DNA of 64,000 nt from Apostichopus japonicus (lineage: Eukaryota; Echinodermata; Holothuroidea; Aspidochirotida; Stichopodidae). Both the position numbers and the translations under genes were made by a program. This document shows positions 1 to 10,579 of the stretch, piece by piece. Under the pieces are notes generated by a model. It was given only the letters and a program-made list of their open reading frames with translations. It did no database searches and was not told the DNA's origin. The stretch covers positions 16,194,001-16,258,000 of the forward strand of contig NC_092580.1 of NCBI RefSeq assembly GCF_037975245.1. The letters are read 5' to 3'. Within the stretch, counting starts at the first letter, position 1, and each line of letters begins with the position of its first letter.

Positions 1-630
1 AGATGTCTCAAATCAAATTAAGACTGGGTACCCTCGTTTCTATCCCCATTCATAAATGACCCTTACAAATGTTAGAAAACGGCATTTTTTCGCTCATTTT
101 TGCTGATCTGTATTTAATTCTCCTGATGCTTCCCTTGATCTTTTTTCCTGAATGACGTAATAGTCACCTCTTGTAAAACAGCATTTTCTTCCAACGAACA
201 TTAAGAGTGAAAAAATACGAGTGTCGTTTGGTCTTAAATTTTTGTATTTTAATCAATTCAAACACTAAAAAATGGAGGGAAATGCAAATTAAATAAGAAC
301 AGATGAACAAATTCTAAAGATAACATTTTAAAACGTTTTTTTGACCTACCAGGTCAAATTGCGCAATAAACAGATGCTGAGTTGTGTGTATTCTGGAAAG
401 TCCGTAAATGCTACAACAGTTAGGCTAGCAACGTTGACTGTTGCTAACCTTCTTTTGAGAACTCGTCTATCCCTGGTCGGTAGATGAACCGTTCAAATAA
501 AAGTTTACTGGGCCTGAGAATGAGCAGTTTTTGAAGAGGTTCCGAGCCCCATTGTTTGACAGGTTTGTACTTGTAGTAACCGCAGTGTTAGTGCGAGTCT
601 GAGAGATCGCTAGGCCTAGTCCCTGGTCAG
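1..630. other. Gene-empty stretch
   Basis: A+T-rich sequence downstream of the minus-strand Crypton-derived gene. I see no convincing exon, RNA gene or repeat, apart from a short inverted repeat around 418-450 (GTTAGGCTAGCAAC facing GTTGCTAACC). It may hold the 3' untranslated part or an intron of the neighbouring gene, but nothing shows this directly. Confidence 0.4.
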
Positions 631-748
631 TCATGTCGTTACTGCTAGTAATAGTAGTGCTAGCATTATTGTTAGGCTCAGCGACAAGGTTTCTTCTGTC
701 AGTGTCAACATTGGGTGCTTTACGCTTCGCATTCTTCGTTGAAGCACC

Positions 749-1063
749 TCAACAAGATTGCTGACATTGACCTTTTTTGTGCTGTTGAGGAGTCTGTGCA
801 GTAAGAGCTGATACTGTACTTGCTTCGCAGCTGTGGCCACTCAAAGTTGATATGGTTCTTGAATCAAACCCACTGTTGCGCTCAGTTATCACTGTAGCAT
901 GTATGCAGTGATTAGTGTATAGTTTGCTTAAGTTTGCTGCTTTTGAAATGTCTTTCATCATGTTCCCAAGCGTATATTTTCCTACTGGAACATTATTGTA
1001 CCAACATTTTTGTCCTTTGCCTTTTGTAAAAAGACGAAGTTGGTCACTGGAACAAGTGCTCAC
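749..1063 (-). pseudogene. Crypton/DUF3504 recombinase-like, C-terminal part (frame-shifted)
   Basis: This frame carries the C-terminal half of a Crypton-type tyrosine recombinase fold. It has the conserved blocks PVGKYTLGNMMKDIS, LYTNHCIHATVIT and ISTLSGH, which match the DUF3504 domain seen in ZMYM2/3/4, QRICH1 and KCTD1-related Crypton-derived proteins. It continues the 1066-1671 segment but in another frame, so one base has been gained or lost near 1060-1080, or an unrecognised short intron lies there. Family members usually read NHCIRAT; here the arginine is histidine, removing a recombinase catalytic residue. After the SGH motif the reading appears to shift frame again near 780-840. It is either a decayed element or a domesticated protein in poor sequence. 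Confidence 0.6.
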
Positions 1064-1065
1064 AC

Positions 1066-1671
1066 TTAGGATTGAGCTTGCTCAAAATAAAGCTTCAAAA
1101 TGTTTACTGGACAATTATCATTCCCTGTTGCATAAATTCTCTTCTCTGTTTCGATGTCCTTCTTTAAGTCCCCAGGGTGGTTTATTGTGGCTCGGGTACA
1201 AAATTCACTATCCTCGTCATCTTTGCAAAACTTGAACGAGTCTTTTTTCAACAGTCGTAGACCTTCTCTACCTCTTCTGCAAAAGTAATACTCTAGGTAA
1301 AACCACGTCAATCTTAGGAGACCTTGTGGTGTTTCCATGTCCAAAGCAGTTATCATTTTCTTCAGATCAACCGCTGCTATCGGAGATTTATGTTGGCTTT
1401 TGTCAAGTTCCGCCTTCTTCATTTGTTTAAGTATCCCTCTGAAGACATTGTTAAAACCTTGGAACTCTCTGTCACTCATGATATTGATCTGACAACAGAA
1501 TGGCTCCCCTGTAAGGTGGCGATGAATCGCCGCTCTTAGTTCTACAAACGATTGCTTAGCGTACATTTTACCATCCTTGTTCCTAACCTCTGCATAAATT
1601 ACTCTGAGGCAGTTTAGCTCTTCAGGTGGAAGTACCTCAAAGTTGCTTTCATTTCCCTTTGCCGTGCACAA
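1066..1671 (-). CDS. Crypton-derived (DUF3504) tyrosine-recombinase-like protein, central exon
   Basis: A 201-codon open segment whose start resembles the Crypton-derived domain: LPPEELNCLRVIYAEVRNKDG, then a block ending in RAAIHRHL. The family descends from Crypton DNA transposons and includes vertebrate nuclear proteins that no longer recombine DNA. The segment begins at a very good minus-strand splice acceptor (ctttgttttgcag ending near 1673), so the first ATG at 1671 is probably internal to an exon rather than the true start. The N-terminal continuation is the open segment at 1788-1991, and the C-terminal continuation is out of frame at 749-1063. The family is clear; whether the gene works is doubtful because of the frame breaks. 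Confidence 0.7.
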   Translation of the reverse strand: MCTAKGNESNFEVLPPEELNCLRVIYAEVRNKDGKMYAKQSFVELRAAIHRHLTGEPFCCQINIMSDREFQGFNNVFRGILKQMKKAELDKSQHKSPIAAVDLKKMITALDMETPQGLLRLTWFYLEYYFCRRGREGLRLLKKDSFKFCKDDEDSEFCTRATINHPGDLKKDIETEKRIYATGNDNCPVNILKLYFEQAQS

Positions 1672-1728
1672 TTCTGCAAAACAAAGATAATATCATGTAA
1701 ACTGAGTTGAACAGTTTTGCATTCATAA

Positions 1729-1755
1729 CCAGTCTTGAATCGTATTCGAGACTGG
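1729..1755. repeat. 27-bp near-perfect palindrome
   Basis: CCAGTCTTGAAT...ATTCGAGACTGG is almost its own reverse complement. A close relative lies at 2281-2311. It sits in the presumed intron of the Crypton-derived gene. Confidence 0.6.
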
Positions 1756-1787
1756 TCCCTTTTCAACTTTGAATTTAGTTTTATCCA

Positions 1788-1991
1788 CTAATTCATGTCA
1801 TTAAAATGCATGTAAATGTTGAAAAGTTTTACTCCCCACGTAGTGTTGTAAAGGCTTGCCTTCTCATTCTTCCCTTCAGCAATTTTATCAATTTCTTGAC
1901 TGCTCAATTCCTTGAACCTGTTTGAAGGACTAGGAGTAGGACCATCTTCATCTAGTGACTCTAGCTCAAAATTAATCCCTAAGTCATTCAT
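1788..1991 (-). CDS. Crypton-derived protein, N-terminal exon
   Basis: A 67-codon segment starting with ATG at 1991. It contains RFKELSSQEIDKIAEGKNEK followed by YNTTWGVKLF, which is the typical N-terminal stretch of DUF3504 proteins just upstream of the block found at 1066-1671. It therefore belongs to the same minus-strand gene. The reading runs into a stop soon after WGVKLF, and I could not find a convincing splice donor that joins it in frame to the next exon. This is another sign that the locus may be decayed. An acidic N-terminus (ELESLDEDG) precedes the domain. Confidence 0.6.
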   Translation of the reverse strand: MNDLGINFELESLDEDGPTPSPSNRFKELSSQEIDKIAEGKNEKASLYNTTWGVKLFNIYMHFNDMN

Positions 1992-2280
1992 GTTACTCGA
2001 AGTATTAAGCTGGATGATTTAAGAAGTACGTACAGTGTGTATTGAGACTCGGTGTGTGTGAAAAAATATACAGTACTACTGCTGTAACTAATTGCAAGTA
2101 GGCTATATATACTGTATAGTATTCTTTTGCAATTTGGAACATTTCTTTGCCCATAAACATATATGCATATACACATGGCAACGTTACACCATGTCTTCAT
2201 TTCTTTTAATTATGACTTCATGATTGTCACGGCAACAAACCATTTCGATCCTGAAGCAATTCTCCTCACTATACACTTGA

Positions 2281-2311
2281 CCAGTCTCAAATCGCATTCG
2301 AGACTAGCTGG
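2281..2311. repeat. Second copy of the palindrome
   Basis: CCAGTCTCAAAT...ATTCGAGACTAGCTGG is the same family as 1729-1755 with a slightly longer right arm. The two copies, about 550 bp apart, bracket the N-terminal Crypton-derived segment. Confidence 0.55.
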
Positions 2312-2420
2312 TCCAGTATACAGAAAGTTGGTTTAGGCATTTATGAATCATTGTTAAAAAAGTAGTGTGTTCCTTTTAATGAGACACGTACAATCCTAGC
2401 AGTTACAGAACCCATGTAAT

Positions 2421-3983
2421 GACCAATTAAAATATATATATATATATGTGATAGAGAATTAAATAATACACTCCTTGGTCCAACTCCCATTGCCATATCT
2501 TTACATCAGAAAACACTGATAAATAAAAGAGCTGGGACATCCAGGTTGGGCGAGACCCATTAAAAAAACAAGCCATCGCTACTATATAAGGGTGTGATCA
2601 TTTAAACGACCACAAATGCACTATCCGTTTAGAAAATCACAAACCGTTAAAACGGAATTTCAAAAAAAAAAATCAAATACATTTTAAACATGAAAATTAT
2701 TTAAAAATATGTAAACAAACATTGTTAATCATAACAGAAGCAGGCTCCTTACCGATCATGTAAATATGCTAGTCTTCTTGAGTAAAATAAAAACTAGTAG
2801 GATGCGGCATATTTGAAAGTCAGTAACAAAACTGAAAGTCACACACAAGTAGGGTTGAGCGATATTAGCTTTTTACCGTCACGATAAATAGTTCAAAAAT
2901 TATCGCGATATTTCGATAATTTTTCCCCTAACAGAATTAGCGTAAATGTCAGAGAAAGAGAGATATATGGAGGGGACATTCAAAGAGAACATCTGAAAAA
3001 CCTTACGATATCTTTCACAAATATTGATGCTTACTTAGATGAGTGCTTTCTCATAATCAACGAGCCGCCCCAAAATTCGTTCCGCTTACGTAAAACCGAG
3101 TTTTTACACACATAATTCCCACTGACATTGGTCACAGAACATAAGTAGGTCATTGACATTCAGACTGGCCCAAGTTCATCACACCGTTGGAACGACACAA
3201 CACATTGAACATGATGTTACATTTTCCCGCCATCTGGACGCCGAGTGTAAATTTTGGTGTAATATGCAAACTGATTTTGCCCAACTAGCAATTTTGTCTT
3301 TTTGGCGTCGTCCATTTATTTCAGCTAAATATTGCCAGGGTCAAAATCATCCGCCGTTAAAACATATTTTATTATCTACGTGTGCAGCGGACTTCAATGA
3401 CATTGATATTTGAAACAAATTGAAACGCATTAATATTGTTTCTTTGTGGAAATTCAACCCCAGTTACTAACTGAAACCACAAGAATGCCACATAGTTCAC
3501 TATGGCGCCCCAAGGGATATGATGATTAGCAATGTCTGTGACTTCATTAGAGCAGTTTCCTGATGATTCATTGCTGAGATATGGAATATTTAAATTTATT
3601 GGTTGTTTATTCAGCAGGAACACTCACTATATTGCCTGCTTTCTTTTATGATCGGAATCCTTGTAGTTTTATTTGAGAAAATACTGTAGGTCAACTGTAG
3701 CAACACACGCTGTTGTTGGTATACGTATACACGGATGGTCACATCACTTTACTATAAGGACTGCCAAAAATAATTATAAACAATCATGAAAAACAAAGGT
3801 TATTTAATTAATGAGTGTTCCTTTTGTTACACCATAGTTGATTTTGCTGCAATAATCTTTTCTTTTTTCAACTAATAAAATATTTAATTTCTCAACAATG
3901 GATAAAAAAATATATTATGGTGGGAGTTTGACCAATGACTATATTTTATAATTCTCTATCACATATATTTTTGGGAATTGGTT
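2421..3983. mobile_element. Non-autonomous element with ~65-bp terminal inverted repeats
   Basis: The left end (2421-2491) and right end (3917-3983) are inverted copies. Both read inward as ACCAATT, then an AT tract, ATATATGTGATAGAGAATTA, a short variable stretch, and TTGGTC.AACTCCCA. The interior of about 1.4 kb has no transposase-like frame. It contains a segment at about 2853-2925 rich in GCGATATT/ATCGCGATATTTCGATA motifs, of a sort common in invertebrate DNA-transposon debris. I could not identify a clean target duplication, so the superfamily stays open. Confidence 0.6.
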
Positions 3984-4753
3984 ATTTCATAAGCTCTTTA
4001 ACATCAGCTAATATGAAACTGGATACAAATATATACTATCATTACTGAAAACCAGTATTAAATAGGAACAAACAATAATCATTCTTGCTTTGTCTCCAGA
4101 AGATTTTCGGTAGCTAGAGTGATATGACATCACAAATATTACCAAAAGCACCAGACTATTTTCAATAAAAATATTCAAGATTCACAGCGCGTACTCCCTC
4201 ACCTCATATAACCTATGCATTATCGTATTAACCTTGCTCTAGCTTCTGGCAATTGTCTGTATGTGAGTGTGGCCATCTCCATTCCGTAATTGCCAGCCTT
4301 TTGCGCAAGTATCGCTCTTTCATTGCTCTTAATAAAGCTTAAGATTTCAATCACTTCGTATAATATTATCGTTGTTTTTGTAATTTTATTTCATCTGTTC
4401 AACGTCCTGCACGTTTGAACTGCTTCTTGTCTATTAAAACGTTTCATTTTTCGTGATTTTCAAACGTTTTTGATTGCCTTGTGTACGTTGTTCACGAAGC
4501 GTGGCTAGGCCCGCACTTTAGTGTAGTGTTGTCCTAGCGTTTGTTTACTTTCACGTACAGCAGTCGTGTACGCTGTCACACTTCACAGTCAAGTAACTGC
4601 CTTGTTTATTCTTTCGTACTGGTCTAGATACGAATTTCATTAGGTTTTCCGTGTTGTTTCTATTTAGTTTCACAGCTTCAAGTTTCTTGGACTTCTCCCC
4701 CCCCCCCCAAAAAAAATAAAAAAAGATAAAAAAAATTCGAGATTTTTCGGAGG

Positions 4754-5255
4754 ATGGAAAACTGCCATTCCTGCAAGCAGTTCCGTCCTTTTAAGGCATA
4801 GGACAAACATGATCTGTGTCCGAAGTGTCGCCCGTGTGGGAGCAAACAGACTTACTCCATTTGCCAGGACTGGACCCAGGAGCGCTGGGATTTGATCAGT
4901 ACCTGGCTGGCGGATAAAGCCGCGGAGAAAAGAAAGAGGGCGGCTTCCTCAAAGCAGGGGAAGAAGAAACCACCGGCGAAGGAACCCCAGGCGGCCATAC
5001 GAGATGGCTCAAGCCCACCCCAAGAACAGGTATCCATATGAGATGGAACTAATTCCCGTGCGGCGTCGGCACAGCCACGGCCCCAAGAGGGTCCATCCAC
5101 ATCAGGTCATGTGGAGTCCAGAAGCCCTGGCAGGCAGGCGGTGGCGGACTTATTCACGTCTACTCCGGGTCATGGGACCACAACTGGAGAGATTTCTCGG
5201 GTTCTCCCCGGAAAGTACGGAACGGCGCCGAAGCCGAAGCCGTACCCACAGCCGT
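4754..5255 (+). pseudogene. DIRS gag-like ORF remnant
   Basis: The ATG at 4754 opens a frame beginning MENCHSCKQFRPFKA, then a stop, then KHDLCPKCRPCGSKQTY. The paired CxxC motifs resemble the zinc-ribbon-like start of DIRS first ORFs. A basic, charged stretch (DKAAEKRKRAASSKQGKKK) follows. At least three in-frame stops interrupt it before it runs into the recombinase region near 5255, which is probably the internal deletion junction. The assignment rests on position and the cysteine pattern rather than on strong conservation. Confidence 0.55.
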
Positions 5256-5260
5256 AGTCC

Positions 5261-6398
5261 TTGGACCTACCATTCAAATTCCCACCGGCCGCCAAGCTCC
5301 TCTCCCAACGGAGCGGCCAAATCACCCACCCCGACATCACGAGCCTCCATCTAGCTGCGTGGAAGCTCTCCGGCTCTCGCTCCAAACAGCGGGGTTTCCA
5401 CCGGAGGTTGCGGACATTGCAGTGGATTAAAACATATGATTCAAGACTGCAACGATACTACGCTTGGGCCAGGGACAACGCTGTTGATCCCGTGGAGGCC
5501 TCAGTAGACCAGGTGGCGACCTTCCTACTTGAACTCTTCCGGGAAGGGAAACAAATAAACACAATTAGGAATTACCGCTCTGCAATAGCGGCGGTTCACA
5601 ACGGATTTTCGGATGGCTCCACATTAGGAACCAACCCGGTCCTCCATCAGGTCTTAATGGGCATGTTTCACAGGCACCCTACAAGGCGCCGCCTGGCCCC
5701 ATCATGGGCTCTCCACGAGGTCTTGACGACCCTCACGGGCTCTCCGTATGAGCCGCTACACAATACACCATTGGACAAGCTCACACACAAAACCCTGTTT
5801 CTGGTCGCGGCCGCCTCGGCTAGACGCAGAAGCTGCCTCCACGCGCTCACCCTCCAACGGGGTTCACGAGGTTCGAACCAGGAGGAGTCAGGTTACTACC
5901 TGACCCACACTTCCTCCCAAAGAATCAAACAGTAACCTTCACTCCAAACGAGATCTTCCTCCCGGTTTGTCACAAGCCTCGTCGATCACGGAAGACAAGC
6001 GCTGGTGCCCCGTTCGAGCCCTTAAGTGGTACATAGAAAGAACCCAACAACTACGTACCTCGGACAGGCTCTTCATTTTACCAAGGTCACCTTACACCCC
6101 GGCCTCAAAGGACACCATTTCACGGTGGATGGCGGACCTCATCCGGGCCCACACGCAGCCTGGGGAACCCGTCCGGGCGCACAACGTCCGAGGCCACGCC
6201 ACGTCCAGGGCGTGGTTCCGGGGGGTTCCCCTGGAAGATATTATGAAAGCAGCGGCCTGGAAGACTCCGTCCTCCTTTGCCGCCTGCTACCTCACAAACA
6301 CCCCTGCCACAGAAGGGGATTTTGCCCGAGTGGCCCTAGGTCCACCGCCCGCGAGATCCTCGGCACACCACCAGGACTCCTGTGTCACGAATGCATAG
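5261..6398 (+). pseudogene. DIRS tyrosine recombinase (one frameshift)
   Basis: This encodes the integrase of the DIRS element. The first part (5261-5935) has the N-terminal SAM-like region with the blocks YDSRLQRYYAWARDN and INTIRNYRSAIAAVHNGF, then AAASARRRSCLHALTL, which carries the first catalytic arginine. The second part (5967-6398, another frame) has RALKWYIERT, the HxxR box AHNVRGHATSRAW, and AAWKTPSSFAACYL with the nucleophile tyrosine. All of R-H-R-Y is therefore present, but a frameshift between about 5880 and 5965 separates the halves and a stop lies at 5933. The recombinase ends right at the internal complementary region, as is usual for DIRS. Confidence 0.85.
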
Positions 6399-6486
6399 GT
6401 TATATGAGGTGAGGGAGTACGCGCTGTGAATTCCCCAAACCTTACCTGGTTTGTGAATTAACGAGCAACGTACTCACCTCATATAA
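6396..6486. repeat. DIRS internal complementary region
   Basis: The sequence contains the complement of the element's left end (CATAGGTTATATGAGGTGAG...GCGCTGTGAA) directly followed by the complement of its right end (TTCCCCAAACCTTACCTGG...). This is the expected template for closing the circular DIRS intermediate. Confidence 0.85.
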
Positions 6487-7164
6487 CATCCCGGCCCGCC
6501 TCCCCACGATAGGGGACCTCGCGGACGGAACCATACAACCACGTCGGATACCCTCCTCGGTACCAGGGGAGCTGGCCGCACGGATATGACCACGTGACGG
6601 CTTTTTCCTCCCAGGAATTTTCGAGGGATGTAGTGGGGGTCCCGCCTACACCCACCGACGACCCACTCCGGGCCCACCTGTCACCCACCACAGCCCACCA
6701 AGGGCTCTTCAGGTGAGAATAAATTTTTGGATGTATCCTCGGGGTTTCCGCCCCTTGGTTGGTCCTCTCCCCCTTCTCCGTCCGGTGCCGCACCAGTGCG
6801 GCCTGGAAATTACGGAAGGGAGATGGCCACACTCACATACAGACAATTGCCAGATGCTAGAGCGACGTTAATATGGTAATGCATAGGTTATATGAGGTGA
6901 GTACGTCGCTCGTTAATTCACAAACCAGGTAAGGTTTGGGGAATCTGACTATAACATGATTACTGCTAACTGAGCATAAACCAGGATCAATTTCAGATTA
7001 CTTACTCCTCAAAAGAATCTCATTTCTCTCTTCAAGCTGTTCCTTGATTCATTCCTTCTGCCTTTCGCAGTTGATTCCGCATCATTTTTAATTAATCTGG
7101 CTGCGGTCTGGCTGGTGGTCGCTGTTGTGGCGAGGCCTGTGCTGCTGGTTGGTGTTGTGGTGGT

Positions 7165-7422
7165 TTATCTGCTGGGGCTGGTACTTGGCTTCTGGGATGG
7201 GGTTGGTGGTTTTTGTGCTGGTGGTGGGGATGGTGGCTTCTGTGGTGGGGTCTGTGCCTGGCCTGGTGGTTGGTGGATAACTTCATCCTCTACAAAGTTG
7301 ACCAGCTCAAATTCTTCATCCTGACCCGAATACAGGGTGTTGTCCCTCTGCTGCAGAAGCTGAGGAATGACGTCATGTCCTGCAGTAGACTTTGCTTTCT
7401 TTGTTGCCTCATTTTTCTGCAA
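7165..7422 (-). CDS. Putative terminal exon, proline-rich C-terminus
   Basis: A minus-strand segment opens directly after a good splice acceptor (tattgtaccttgcag). It reads KNEATKKAKSTAGHDV, an acidic stretch (GQDEEFELVNFVEDE), then a proline/glutamine/lysine-rich tail (PPQKPPSPPPAQKPP) to a stop at 7165. The 7423-7520 region upstream also has an open frame (VNVVQALPSNSERTWQSI) that vaguely recalls Myb/SANT-like DNA-binding proteins of Harbinger elements, but I do not rely on it. I do not recognise the protein. Low complexity in the tail limits confidence. Confidence 0.35.
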   Translation of the reverse strand: MQKNEATKKAKSTAGHDVIPQLLQQRDNTLYSGQDEEFELVNFVEDEVIHQPPGQAQTPPQKPPSPPPAQKPPTPSQKPSTSPSR

Positions 7423-7479
7423 GGTACAATAATAATAATTGAAATAAGAAATGGTCGATCCCTTTGAATTGACTGCCAT

Positions 7480-8584
7480 GTCCTTTCAGAGTTTGATGGC
7501 AATGCTTGGACTACATTGACCAAAAAGGCAAGTTAATCGCAGCAGGATTTAACTTAATGTGGAGGGCTGCCATTTTCTGAGCAAAAATGATGACTTAATA
7601 TAGCAACTTCAAAGGGCCATGAAAACTACATATCATTTTGAATTTCCTTTTGTTATGTTTTTCGAAATCACATGACATGAATTTTTTGGAAACAATTGGT
7701 TATTAATTGCAAAATACTTTCACAAAGGAAAGATGAATATATTACTTTTTCACCCAGGTAAATAATGAATATGGATAAAAAATAACGAAATACAAAATGA
7801 CATGAACTCATTGTGATCATGTGAGTTATCCTGTAGAAAATAAGGGTTGTTTGATTTTATTCACTTTGATTAAAATCACTGATTTAAATCGCGATATTAA
7901 TCAATTTTTTTAATCACTGATTTTAATCACCTCTTTAGATTTTGTATACAAATAGGCCCCGCTAACAATAGAATTGATTAATAGTGCATTACAGGTCTAT
8001 CATTGTAGGTCTGCTGCAATCAAAACAGTTTAAGGGCCAAAGAGACTATGATTTCTGTGTTTGAAGTTAAATAGTGTGCTTGTATAGATGATTTCAGTCA
8101 GTATGAGTGTCAGTGTGGGGAGCAAGGCTTTAGCCAGAAATCACTGATAGGGAGTCCAGTTCGCACCATGGGATGAGTTTCACGTCCCGGGGAGAAGGGT
8201 GCACATTAACCACACCAACATACATTATGCCCGAATATTGAGAATGGATACAGTGGTGTAGTGGTACTGTAGTAATATTATAGCTGCCCTCCCCACCCCC
8301 CCCCCCCAAAAATGGGAGGTGTTGGGGTCGTCGCCCGTCTAATGGACGGCTGGATGGGTCTACGGCTAAAGCAGTGGTGGGAAGACTTAGACAACATTTA
8401 AGATGAAGTTGAAATGTGGATTTATAAAATATAAAAAAAAATTATTTTATTTGAAAAAAAAAATCAACACCCTGCAGAAAATTGCAGCTTCTGTGTTGAT
8501 AAAGTGTACAAAGGGACTGTGTTGATCAGTCATCATGTTTTTCAACGATATGAATGGTTGTTTGAAAATATTAGTTTAATGAAA
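7480..8584. other. Gene-empty stretch with repeat debris
   Basis: No convincing exon. At about 7853-7930 there is a GATTTTAATC/GATTAAAATC-rich palindromic stretch of the type found at ends of DNA-transposon relics. A C-run lies at about 8290-8308, followed by an A/T-rich stretch. Confidence 0.4.
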
Positions 8585-9048
8585 GGTGATTTTTGTTGCC
8601 ATACCAACTCCTTCTAGCATGGGGATATTTTTGGGTGAAAAACCATAAAACAATAATCTACGACCATATGACCTGAAACTTGGTTTCTTTGAGAACTATA
8701 CATAAACTCTGATCATTGTCTTTGAATAAAAAATGCCATGCTATGAAAGAAAAAAGTTATGACTTTTTATATCCCTCCCCTATGTCAGTATGTGCAATAA
8801 CTCTATATGAAGACCTATTATCAGAGGTAAAATTTAATTTATTCGCTGTTTCTAGTACAGCGTGGCTAGAATATTTGCATGCAGCATCCTTGATGACACT
8901 GTAGCATGATTCGCCAGTCTCGTGTGGGAGTCCATGGTCGGATTAAGTGACTTGATAAAGGTGAGAGGTCAAAGTCAATGTTGTTTTATGGTTTTTCACT
9001 GAAAAATGTTCCCATGCTAGAAGGAATTGGTATGGCAAAAAAAATCAC
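8585..9048. mobile_element. Foldback MITE with ~65-bp inverted repeats
   Basis: The left arm (8585-8650, GGTGATTTTTGTTGCCATAC...) is the inverted copy of the right arm (about 8980-9048, ending GGTATGGCAAAAAAAATCAC). The arms share GCCATACCAA.TCCTTCTAGC and GTGAAAAACCATAAAACAA. The total is about 464 bp and the interior has no coding sequence. I see no unambiguous target duplication. Confidence 0.75.
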
Positions 9049-9564
9049 AAACAGTGAATCATTCACCAGATTAACATATTTTTCCATGACCCCTGGAAAC
9101 AGGCTGGTGCCACTGGTGTGGACCACATTTCAATCAGACAATCACCTTGGCATTAGTAAAGCTACGGTATTTACTTCACTCCTCTCTTACCTGTCTCCTA
9201 CAACACTAACGCACATTTCCTAGTCTACCTAGACGCCACTGGTATAATTTTAGCACTGCGCCCCCGATGACCTCTCCCATAGGTCACCGCGCACCCTCTC
9301 TTCCTTCCGAATTTACCATTCCGAAGGAAAACACGTGTCTTACGAGCTCCGTTTTCACTTACGCCAAACTGAGTTTTTCTTGCTGGAATCCTCGCTGGAA
9401 TCCTCGCTGGTAACTTGAACAGGCCACTTGTCACGAACATACTTCCTGAATAACCACACAGGTTGCATTCAGTCATTTGAGGCCTGCATCTATGAGTGTT
9501 TACACTGTATCAGGGTAATTGTTTCCGGAGTCTTGGGGTGTGAGCTATAATTATCTAATGTGAG

Positions 9565-10320
9565 ACGTGGTTAGAGATGTTGGGACAAGGGACAGGGGTA
9601 CCCAACCAGTGGAAATTACTGGAAACGACTCTCCTTAAATCTGGAGTCCTACCTATCATTTTCCAGTAAATTTCAATTGTTTACACCATAAGCTGACCTA
9701 GGTTCATAAGGGAGGGGGGGGGGGGGGGTTAGACTCTGGCAATGGTGGCCCACCAATATAAATTACTGGAAATGCCCATCCCTTACATATGAAGTGATAC
9801 CCATCATTTTCCAGTAGGTTTCAACTGGTTAACCCATGAGCTGAACTAGATCAATGAGAGGGTGGGCATTTTGGGGGTCCACTGGCAGGGGTATCCCTCT
9901 AATAGAAATTACTGGAAATGCCCATCACTTACATATAAAGTGATACCTATCATTTTCCAGTAGGTTTCAACTGGTTACCTTATGAGCTGACCTAGGTCAA
10001 TGAGGGGAGGGACATTTTGGGGGTCCACTGGCAGGGGTACCCCACTAATAGAAATTACTGGAAATGCCCATCCCTTACATATAGAGTCCTGTCTATCATT
10101 TTCCAGTAGGTTTCAACTGGTTACCTCATGAGCTGACCTAGGTCAATGAGGGGGGAGGCATTTTGGGGGGCCCCTGGCAGGGTAACCCCACCAATAAAAA
10201 TTACTGGAAATGCCTATCCCTTGTATCTGAAGGCCTAACCATCATTTTCCAGTAGGTTTCAAGTGGTCACCTCATGAGCTGACCTAGGTCATTCATGAGG
10301 GGTCAATTATTGATGACTGC
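9565..10320. repeat. ~146-bp tandem repeat, about five copies
   Basis: The segment AAATTACTGGAAATGCCCATC recurs at 9613, 9760, 9906, 10052 and 10198, a spacing of 146-147 bp. Each unit continues with ATCATTTTCCAGTAGGTTTCAA, then GAGCTGACCTAGGTCAATGAG and a G-rich stretch. The spacing is almost constant although the copies differ by point changes. Confidence 0.9.
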
Positions 10321-10579
10321 AAAGCTACCCAATTATCACTGGTGATGGCCATTTGTTGCTCTTGGGGCCATACCTAACACAGTGTACTCCCTTTGATGGG
10401 GTTACCAATGAAAGCTGATCTAGTTTAGCTTTAAGGTGAATTTAAAATTGCCCTCCCAGCCACACCCACCACAACAGGTTTGCCAGTTGTCTGGTTTCAT
10501 ATACAGGAATGCACTGTGAACATTGTGATGTACAAGGCAATTGGTTACCATTCCAGCTATAACCAAACCCTCTGGGCTC

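Larger units (their letters stand above)
4181..6943 (+). mobile_element. Internally deleted DIRS retrotransposon
   Basis: The element has the terminal architecture of DIRS elements, which integrate with a tyrosine recombinase and make no target duplication. Inverted terminal repeats of about 95 bp lie at 4199-4293 and 6806-6900 (both contain GTATGTGAGTGTGGCCATCTCC or its complement). An internal complementary region at about 6396-6486 reads as the complement of the left end joined to the complement of the right end (GCTGTGAATTCCCCAAACC). Between them are a gag-like frame with stops and a recombinase, but no reverse transcriptase/RNase H. The element is only 2.76 kb, so the RT region has been deleted and this copy must rely on a full-length partner. 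Confidence 0.9.

Noticed and set aside
6479-6832. Minus-strand frames of 67-117 codons in the DIRS right end
   Set aside because: They lie in the element's untranslated right part and show no DIRS protein motif.
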